Assembly: GCA_027625915.1 (NCBI GenBank)
Contig: JANTQA010000047.1
Location: forward strand, 3,844,001-3,908,000
Reading direction: 5' to 3'
Source of the DNA: Anaeramoeba flamelloides
Lineage: Eukaryota; Metamonada; Anaeramoebidae
DNA: 64,000 nt
Both the position numbers and the translations under genes were made by a program. Positions 56,238 through 64,000 of this stretch are shown piece by piece. The notes beneath the pieces are model-generated. The model was given only the letters and a program-made list of their open reading frames with translations, was not told the DNA's origin and made no database searches. Position 1 is the first letter of the stretch; the number at the start of each line of letters is the position of its first letter.

Positions 56238-57447
56238 TTAAGGGGGTAAGTACATTTTTCATTTTTGGAGTGCCTCCATTTATGTGAAACTGAATTATTC
56301 AAATCATATCTTTAGTCAAATACAGAGATATTTTCATAAATACTAGAGTGGAATATATTCTAGTAATAGATATTTTCATACCAACAAAAAAACGCAAATC
56401 AAAAAAATGAAAAAATTGATCAAAAAAAAATAAATAAAAATCATTTATTACTTGATCTTATCTATAACATTTTACACAATTACTTATTCTTTATTTGGTT
56501 TTATTTTTAATTCTTTATGGAAATAATTTTATTTGGAAAATTTTTAATAAACAAATTACTGTTTATTTCGAAAGAATTTCCAAAATGAATTTAAAAATCC
56601 TATTTTCATTTATGTCATCTATTTCTGGTTTGAGTTCAGAAAATCAGAGATGTTTTTTAATTCTTCTTGAGAATGAGGGTTTATTTGACAAATTCGTTTG
56701 ATTTTATAATTATTTATTTTCCATTAAAATGAGAACTCAAATAAATTCTGAATCTTGATTGAAATTTGTTATTGAATTTCTCAATTATTTTGAGTTTAAT
56801 CTTTTGTAACTGTTTTTTGATTTCAAGAATTCAACCCCTTTATTTTAATTTTTGAAATAGTATTCCTCTTTTTGGCTTTGTTTGAGAAAAATAACTAAAA
56901 AAGAATTTTGAAAGCAAATTTGTCACAAAAAGGTTATTTAAAATAATAATAAATAGTAATGGGGCGAGAAGTTCAAGCAAAAAAATAGTTTGTATTCAAG
57001 CAAACTAAGAAGATAAAGAAAACCAATCTTCAAAAATAGGCTTTTATCGATTTTTTTTTTTTTTTCATTCTTGATTTCAACAAATGTATTTGGAATGGTG
57101 ATCTTTCGTGTTTGGTCTTCTAAAAGAAAATATTTGTTTCAAATGCACACCCTTTGGGGTATATTTTGTTGGTTTACTGTTTGGTTAATTTCGATCATTG
57201 GTATAAACACATCTCTAGATCCAAAACTTTATTTAATAAAACCAAAAATAGAATCAAAAAAAATGTTCAAAAAATTGAAAAAATTAAGATTCAACTCTGA
57301 ATTACTTTGGTTCCATTGACAAATATACTAGCGGATGGTGTTTTGGTTTCAAAGTTTCAATATCTGGTGGCACTCAAAAAATATTTTTTCAGTAATGTTA
57401 ACACAATTAAAAATTTTCAAAATGGTAAAATGTACTTACTTCCTTAA
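56238..57447. mobile_element. piggyBac-like non-autonomous element, copy C
   Basis: 1210 bp with TTAA at both edges. Left end TTAAGGGGGTAAGTAC; right end, read inward, TTAAGGAAGTAAGTAC. Differs from copy B by only scattered substitutions and small indels. Confidence 0.88.
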
Positions 57448-58160
57448 ATTTCCTTTTTTCAAATAAAATAACTCTGCTTTTCAAAAAGTTCTTTTTCCAG
57501 AACTTTTTGAAGTGTCGGCTATTTTTTTATCAAGTTTCTTCACACTTAAACAAATAGAATGTTATTCATCTTTTTCCACATCAAATGTAAAAAAATTTCA
57601 AAAAAGTAAAAGTGAAATAAAAATTTTGCTTCCTTTTCTTTGAATTTATCGTTAAGAATTGAAATATTCTTCATTTATGTTGAAGAAGATATCTTTTTAG
57701 TTCATTACTTGAGCAATTGAAAGAAAAACTTGCAAAACAACAATAATCTGGATTTTTTCGTGAAACTATTTTTTAAAAAAGTTAATATTTCAAAAGTGAA
57801 AATATAATTAAAAGTGAAAAAAATGTTTTTATTAAGACATAAATTTGGCCTTAGCACTAAAACTGTGATTGTTGTCCCCAAATGTAATCGCAGTGGTCAC
57901 TTGTGTGACAATCAAGCTGAAATTCAAATCACAATCTTTTCGTGAAAACAGTCTGATTATCAAAAAAAAAATATTATTTACCTATTCGATTTCCAACTGT
58001 AAAAACACAAAAAGGGCAAATATAAATCAAAAAATCTCAAAAATTATTTGTAAAAATACAAATTCAACTAACAAAAGAACAAATTACGAAATTCTTGTAA
58101 TTTAAAAAACGGAAAAATGTATGGCAAACCACAAACATTTTTTTTTTTTTTTGATTTAAA
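57448..58160. other. Upstream region of CLN5
   Basis: 57845-57945 is less AT-rich than its surroundings (GTGGTCACTTGTGTGACAAT contains a short palindrome). It could be promoter or 5' leader. The 78-codon plus frame at 57869-58105 has no recognisable domain. Confidence 0.4.
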
Positions 58161-59117
58161 ATGCAAACTATCTTTTCGTTACATTCATTCACAATTTTTT
58201 TAATAATTCTCTGTTTTATTAGCTGTGCTACCTTTTCTCCAAAGCACGAAAAAGTTCAAACAAAAGTAGAAAAGCCATCTTGTGTTGATCCAAACTATGT
58301 CTACTGCCCAAACCGCACCGCAATTCCATCATTTGGCGAGAGTGATCAAATCGACATCTATTACCTAACTGCGCCTCTCTTGAAGCACATGCTAAACAAC
58401 ACCTTAAGCCATGTAAACCTGTACCATAGCGCGATTGGGTTTCATCATCTCGCAAGCGACAAAACGTATGTGATAGAATACGCTGTGAACAACGGCTTTA
58501 TAAACCTCTTGGAGCCAATGATCTATCTCAACGCCTCTGGGCAAAAGGAGATTCTCCATTGCGATTACGCCACTCTGTGCTTTTCGCACCAGCCAATTTT
58601 CCCTGGCCCCGAGACCTATTACACAAACGCAACAAAGGTCGCCGAGGCAACCGGGACGGAATTTAACACCCTACTTGAATGGTCAAAAAAATACAACCTC
58701 ACACACCAGGCATATCGCTTGTTTTTGGTGCTGAAGCAATGGCCCAACGATAAGGAAACCCCATTTTTTGACTCCGTTGATTGTATGGATTTTACAAACT
58801 CCTTTGTCGATGCCTGTATCGAGTCTGGGATCCACATCGTGACAGAAAAGGTGAGGCGTGACTATTCACTCCTGTTCACTCTCAAGCCCGAATTGGTGGA
58901 CATCAGCAATCCCGTCAATTATAACGAAATCGTCAAGTTTTACGAAGAGCTGGACATTAGGGGCAGCGACACCTGGCAAATCCTGAAAAAGATCGTGAAA
59001 ATGCTCTACAATTTTAAATTTATGAGAGACATGAAGGGGAATTATTATCGACTCACTCCGATCATGCCTTTTGTTGGGAACCATTACGAAATGATCGATA
59101 CTCACACGTCCAATTAG
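58161..59117 (+). CDS. CLN5: CLN5, lysosomal BMP synthase / NlpC-P60-like hydrolase
   Basis: A single-exon frame of 318 residues. A signal peptide (about 1-22) leads to PNYVYCPNRTAIPSFGESDQIDIYYLTAPL, close to human CLN5 ([27 protein letters not shown]). The two positions known as catalytic in human CLN5 are kept: His89 in YHSAIGF and Cys208 in FFDSVDCMDF. Five N-glycosylation sequons (N51, N79, N124, N156, N179) fit a lysosomal glycoprotein. CLN5 makes bis(monoacylglycero)phosphate by transacylation, and loss causes neuronal ceroid lipofuscinosis in humans. Length is close to the mature human protein. The coding region is clearly G/C-richer than its flanks. The start is the first ATG, right after a T run. 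Confidence 0.94.
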   Translation: MQTIFSLHSFTIFLIILCFISCATFSPKHEKVQTKVEKPSCVDPNYVYCPNRTAIPSFGESDQIDIYYLTAPLLKHMLNNTLSHVNLYHSAIGFHHLASDKTYVIEYAVNNGFINLLEPMIYLNASGQKEILHCDYATLCFSHQPIFPGPETYYTNATKVAEATGTEFNTLLEWSKKYNLTHQAYRLFLVLKQWPNDKETPFFDSVDCMDFTNSFVDACIESGIHIVTEKVRRDYSLLFTLKPELVDISNPVNYNEIVKFYEELDIRGSDTWQILKKIVKMLYNFKFMRDMKGNYYRLTPIMPFVGNHYEMIDTHTSN

Positions 59118-60027
59118 GGATTTGAAATCATTTGTTTATTTTACATCATTTTGATTGTTTTCATTTTTTTATTTTTTTATCATCCTTTTCAAAAGCGCTT
59201 TTGAACAACTTGGGTCGTTGCTAACTCATTCCGAGAATATGTTTTGACTTTTAACAAGTTTTTTATTCTCCTTATTCTTCGATTTTGGAAAATTTGCTTG
59301 TTTGGAACTGAAAAAATAAAAACATGAAAAGTGATTTGTTGATCAAAAATTTCATTTATTCTTCGTTTTATGGGCTATTCATTGTTTTTTATTATTTTTT
59401 TATAAATGGTGTTGGTTCATTTTGACACTTAAATTGCAAAAACTTTACAAAGTCACTTTTTGAAGATTGCTTTGAGCATTAGGTGATCTTTAAAAATTGA
59501 ACATTAAATATTTAAAGTTGTTCTATTTGGTTCAAAAAATAACAAAATAGAGCACACAAAATCACAAGTATTGTTCACCAATTGTATGGCACACTTGGGC
59601 CGTTTCATTCAACAGAAATGTTATCAATTAGGATATATTTGTAAAAACATTTTTCGAAGACAACACAACACTAATAAAAATAAAATCGAAAATCCAAGTT
59701 AAGCAAAATATATTTCTACAATTTTCATTTCATCATTGTTAATAGATTTTATTCACAATATAACCAACATTCTAGTACTTCAAAATTTTGAGGTGGTATC
59801 TATTTATTGTTGTTAATAGAACTTCTACAATTTTTAAAAGTTCAGAGCCCGGAAAAAGGGTCTATTTTGGGGTAAAACTTTTTTAATTGATATGACAATG
59901 AATTTTAGTTAAATTCTACTTGACTTTATTTTTACCCATATTTGAATTTTTTTAGATGAGTAGAGTGTTTTCAAAACTATTAGTTATTATTTATTCAAAA
60001 AATATCCTAATGATAATTATTGTGGTG
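59118..60027. other. Spacer downstream of CLN5
   Basis: AT-rich, no gene. 59955-60020 repeats the segment seen at 6715-6790 and leads into the hairpin modules. Confidence 0.5.
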
Positions 60028-60142
60028 TCCGCCAAGTACCTTAGAGTGCAGAAGAGTGCCTAGGGTTTTTTTTTTAATTTTTGAAATAAAAAGAAAATTA
60101 AATAAATTTTCTTTTTATTTCATAAATTAAAAAAAAACCTAA
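60028..60142. repeat. Hairpin-module repeat, copy 6
   Basis: CCGCCAAGTACCTTAGAGTGC and AGAGTGCCTAGG blocks, then the palindrome TTTTTGAAATAAAAAGAAAA with its complement and AACCT. Confidence 0.72.
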
Positions 60143-60191
60143 AAGTTATTTTCCAGAATTGATAGTAATTAGGTAAAATCTTTAATTTATA

Positions 60192-60388
60192 CAGTCAGTT
60201 CCACTTTTAAGGCACAAACTTTCAATATAATTTAAGGCACAATAAAAATCTCAAATTAAGGCACAAAATTCAGATTCTAGTAAAATAAATTGTAAAAAAA
60301 AAAAAATTCAAATTTTGTGCCTTAATTTGAGATTATTTTGTGCCTCAAATTTCGTTACTAGTTTGTTCCTTAAAAGTGAAACTGGCTG
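60192..60388. mobile_element. Palindromic MITE M1, copy 7
   Basis: 197 bp with TA flanks; CAGTCAGTTCCACTTTTAAG start and GTGAAACTGGCTG end. Lies between two hairpin-module blocks. Confidence 0.9.
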
Positions 60389-60419
60389 TATCAATCAATT
60401 TTACTTTTGGAAAACTGAA

Positions 60420-61490
60420 AGAAAGTGCCCATCAAGTGCCATAGAGTACCGTCAAGTGCCGTCGAGTGCATAGGTTTTCCAGAATTCGAAAGAATAGAGT
60501 AAAATCAAAGATTTAACTCGATTATCTTAAATTTTGGAAAACCCAACGGTGGTTTTCTTGAGGTTTCCTGTTTTATCTTAAAAGTGTTCTAGGTTTTTGT
60601 TGCTTTTTGAAATAAACAGAAAATTTTAATAAATTTTCGGTTTGTTTCGAAAAGTAAAAAAAAGCCTAAAGAAAATCCAATGATTTTACAAATAAACAGA
60701 AAACTTAAGAAAAGTTAACGTCTCTTTTTGGGAATTTAAAAGAATTGGGTAAAATACATTTTTTTTATACATTCTGTTGAATTCTGGAAAAGCTAACTGG
60801 GGCTCTCTTGGGGTTTCTTTATATTTGGATAATGGATAGATTTTCGTTATGTTTTTTTGAGTTTTCTATTGATTTTCCAAATAAAATAGAAAACCTCAAA
60901 AAAACCTAGAACACTTCACAATTAAAACAGAAAACATTAAGAAAAGTAAACAGTGCTTTTTTTTTTTTACTTTTTGAAATGAACCGAAATTTTATTAAAT
61001 TTTCTTTTTATTTCAATAAAATTAAAAAAAAAAGTTAACGAAACTGTCCCAGGTTTTCCTGAATTCAAACGAATTGGGTAAAATCAGATGGATTTTACTC
61101 TATTCTTTTAAATTCTGGAAAACCTAACTTAAGTGTCCATGGGGTGCCATCGAGTGCCTAGGTTTTCTGGGGGTTTTCTGTTTTATATGCTAAGTGTTCT
61201 AAGTTTTTTTTTTTTTTTTGCTTTTGAAGTAAACAGGGAATTTTAATAAATTTTCGGTTTATTTCGAAAATTAAAAAAAAAAAACCTAGAACACTTAGCA
61301 GATAAAACAGAAAACTCAAGAAAAGTTAACAGTGGTTTTCCAGAATTCAAAAGAATGGAGATAAAGCATAGATTTTACTCAATCCATTTGGACTCAAGAA
61401 AGGTTAACAATGTTTTTTTTTTTTACTTTTTGTCATAAACCGAAAATTTCTTAAATTTTCTGTTCATATCAAAAAATAAAAAAAAAAACT
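60420..61490. repeat. Hairpin-module repeat, large array (copy 7)
   Basis: About 1.07 kb of alternating palindromes. At least four AAATAAACCGAAAATTT-type hairpins lie near 60600-60665, 60965-61030, 61210-61280 and 61415-61480. They are joined by GGTTTTCCAGAATTC...AAATTCTGGAAAACC pairs, CTTGAGGTTTTCTGTTTTAT modules and AGTGCCNTNGAGTGC strings. Non-coding. Confidence 0.8.
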
Positions 61491-64000
61491 AGCCGATAAT
61501 CAAAGCAAATTTTTTTTTTTCAAATTTAAAAGATTAAAATTCTTTAATAGTCCAAATAACTGATTCTTTATTTGAAAGATATTTATTAAATATAAAATAC
61601 TATTAAAAGATAATAAATGGATACATATTATCTGTAAAGATAAAAATTATTTTCAAATTTTTTGTTATTGATTTCAAAAAAAACCTTGACACAACCAAAA
61701 TAATACACTGGTTGATCCACATACGCTTTATCTTCGAGTACCATCGGGTTAAAGGTGAATAGATCAATATATTTTAAAATTATACTGATGGGGATATGGC
61801 TCAGCAAGAAACTAATATTATTGATTTTAGATTTACCTTTCAATATTCGAAAGATTTTGAAAAGAATTTGGGGTCAACAACTGTTTTTTGAAAAAATCTG
61901 AAAGAAAAATCAAAAATAACAGTTTTTTTAATTTTCAATTCACAAATAATCATTTAAAGGTTCAATACTCTATGGCAACATAGCAAACTTTTAAAATATT
62001 TTATTAATGATACTCACTAATTTCAAATTTTGCATATCCAATCTGAAGTGGCAAAAAATTCTGATAAGTTGTGAATCCTCAAAAAAGATTTTTTTTTTTT
62101 TAGGAAAAAATTTTTTTACTGTTTTTTCTGGAAAAGAAAAGAATTAAATTTCTTTGATTTCTTAAATAATCAAATATTGTTACCCTTTTTAATATTATTT
62201 CTATCATTATTATACCATAATCAAGTCTTTGTTACCAGGAATAGCAATAACAGACTTTTTTCCTTATTCGAGATAATTCTTTTGATATGCCCAAAAAATC
62301 ATTTATTCCACATATTGAAAAATAATTGTATTAATTTAAGAATTTTATTTTAAAATTTTAAAATCGTTAGGTAATTTAACTTAGAAATTGTGTTTTTATT
62401 CTCCAAAAAAAATCGATTTTTACAAAGAACTTTACTTGACGATACTTGAGAATAAAGTAATTTTATCCTAAAAATCCAAAACCGGTTTTTTTCTTTTTAA
62501 AAAAATGATTTAAAAAGTTATAATGATTCTTGGGAAATAAGGATAAACAATTTGTTTAAAAAATTTTTTGTTTTTGTAATTTTTTGTTTTCTTTTTTACA
62601 TTTTTTGAAAACAAAAAATGATTTTTTTCAAAACCTCAAAGAATAAAAATTTTTTACTTAATAGATCGCAATTTCATTGATAAATTTTTTTTAAGAACTT
62701 TTATCAAATTTTCATTTATTTCATCAACTCTATATCAATTAATTTCAGTGGCTGAGATTAAATAGAGATATTAATAATTCACAATAATCTCAAAAGAAAA
62801 AATTTTCTTTTAAAATCAAGTCTTCCCAAGATTAAAATGAAAATTGTGAATTACACCTTTTTCAAGAATTAACTTAATTATTATAAAAATAATTGGTTAC
62901 TTTTTTATGATGTTCTAGTTTGGTAATATTGCATTTTGGATTTCAAAAAATATACCTGAATTAAAAACTCGATTAAAATGAGGTTAACTCTTTCCACTTT
63001 CAAAACTCCAAAAGCTCAAATCATAAAAAAAAAAATGTCTAAAAGATCTCAATAAGATTTGATTTAATTTTTAAAAATACTACTCCCTTAAATGATTTTT
63101 TGTCTTGGTGTATTATTATTGTACTTCCTTGGAGTATAAAATAGGTAGAGTACTTAAATTCGAAAACCCTTCATCCTCAATTTTTAATTTTCAAAAATAT
63201 ATCTAAAATGTGAAAAAATCTTTTTTTATTTTGAACAAAGTCAAATATTTCTTCTTCTTTATCAAAGTCAAGTTTAAAAAATTCGTAAAAAGGAACTTGA
63301 AGTACCATTTGTTCAAAAATAAATGCCTATGGTTGTTATAAAGTGAACAAAAAATAGGGTTTTAAAAGTCAAGTATAATTTACCTTATTATTTCTCAAAA
63401 TGATTTGTACTATTTTTTTCCCTTTTTAGAATTGTTAACTCAAGTGTTTAATTTTAATTCTTGATTTTGGATTTTTTGGAAGAAAAATTATGAAATTATT
63501 GTTTTTTTTATTTTGCAATTAAAAGTTAAAAATGGCCCAGTTTTTTTTTTGAATTTAACTGTACTATCCCTATTTGACGATCAAAAGAAGAAAAAAAAAG
63601 TTGAAAAAAAAAGATTTTGAAAGAAGAAACTTTTCAATTAGTAAAACAAGCAGTTAACTCTTTTCCACAATTAAACAAAATAAAATTCGATTTGGAATTG
63701 AGGATCTTCATTCCCGACACTATTGGTGACTAGAGTCTCAACAGGTAAACAAAATTGTGAATTAAAAAGTCTAACTAATTTTCAAGTATCTCTTTTGTTT
63801 TTTAAATTAAAATCATATTTTTAGGTTTTTAGAAAAAGAAATCAATTAACAGAACAATAAAAATATTTTCACCTTATAACCAACTTACGAAATAATAATA
63901 ATACTTTGGAATATTTTAGGAATATTGTTTATTATTTTTTTCTTCAATCATAAAAGCATATTTCGAACAGGTTTTATTCTTCCCACAGTTTAAACTCTAG
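61491..64000. other. Gene-free terminal region with old repeats
   Basis: 61990-62530 matches 23340-23900 (family D) and 62600-63090 matches 42960-43500, both strongly diverged; together they may be one long old element ending at CCCTTAA. The 71-codon minus frame at 61628-61843 (containing VDQPVYYFGCVKVFFEIN) is in a slightly less AT-rich patch but lacks a recognisable domain. I see nothing supportable from 63100 to the end. Confidence 0.45.

Noticed and set aside
57869-58105. 78-codon plus frame before CLN5
   Set aside because: No similarity or signal; CLN5 has its own signal peptide start at 58161, so this is more likely leader or promoter DNA.
61628-61843. 71-codon minus frame with VDQPVYYFG
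   Set aside because: Looks slightly protein-like but is short, has no recognised domain and no joinable exon in its surroundings.
1-64000. tRNA, rRNA and CRISPR
   Set aside because: I found no cloverleaf with a proper T-loop, no rRNA-like stretch and no regularly spaced direct repeats of CRISPR type.

Overview
The window is a very AT-rich stretch of a eukaryotic (protist-type) genome. About nine protein genes lie in long, gene-poor DNA full of decayed mobile elements. The evidence for a eukaryote is: secretory, splicing and ribosome-quality-control proteins of eukaryotic type (p24/TMED, DNAJC3/P58IPK, PRP16, ZNF598/Hel2, CLN5, an F-box protein); spliceosomal introns with GT..AG ends in at least two genes; and no operons. 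The low-complexity runs (Q/T, K/E/Q, poly-N, RG, RS) and the AT bias suit a free-living amoeboid protist, perhaps an anaeramoebid or amoebozoan relative. I cannot fix the taxon from the sequence alone. The standard genetic code fits; all recognised stops are TAA or TAG.

Layout. 1-729: 3' end of a Q-T-Q repeat protein. 0.7-8.1 kb: repeats, including a 2.1 kb TA-flanked element (3061-5156) that carries an 821 bp long-TIR MITE inside it. 8.2-9.2 kb: a two-exon p24 cargo receptor (minus). 12.5-13.4 kb: a less certain Asn-rich gene (plus). 15.4-16.7 kb: hairpin-module repeats, one split by a MITE. 19.2-21.3 kb: a ZNF598/Hel2-like E3 ligase (minus) with an RG-rich N-terminus. 22.1-25.1 kb: four of the eight copies of a ~197 bp Tc1/mariner-type MITE. 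27.1-27.9 kb: an acidic protein with an N-myristoylation signal (minus). 28.5-34.6 kb: a mobile-element cluster with a piggyBac-like copy carrying a nested TA-flanked element, a LINE reverse-transcriptase remnant between two direct repeats, and a solo MITE arm. 34.9-35.5 kb: an F-box protein (minus). 36.7-37.1 kb: a near-perfect 91 bp inverted repeat. 39.6-40.9 kb: a second piggyBac-like copy inside an older MITE. 43.7-46.3 kb: two-exon DNAJC3/P58IPK (minus). 47.7-51.7 kb: PRP16/DHX38 (plus). 52.6-57.4 kb: more elements, including the third piggyBac-like copy. 58.2-59.1 kb: CLN5 (plus). 60.0-61.5 kb: the largest hairpin-module array. 61.5-64 kb: old repeats only.

The genes are housekeeping genes without an obvious shared pathway. 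Four of them (p24, DNAJC3, CLN5 and, at the ribosome, ZNF598) concern secretory or protein-quality functions, but nothing suggests co-regulation. The most notable content is the set of non-autonomous DNA elements with diagnostic TA or TTAA flanks, their nesting order, and a modular palindrome family that I cannot assign to a known class.
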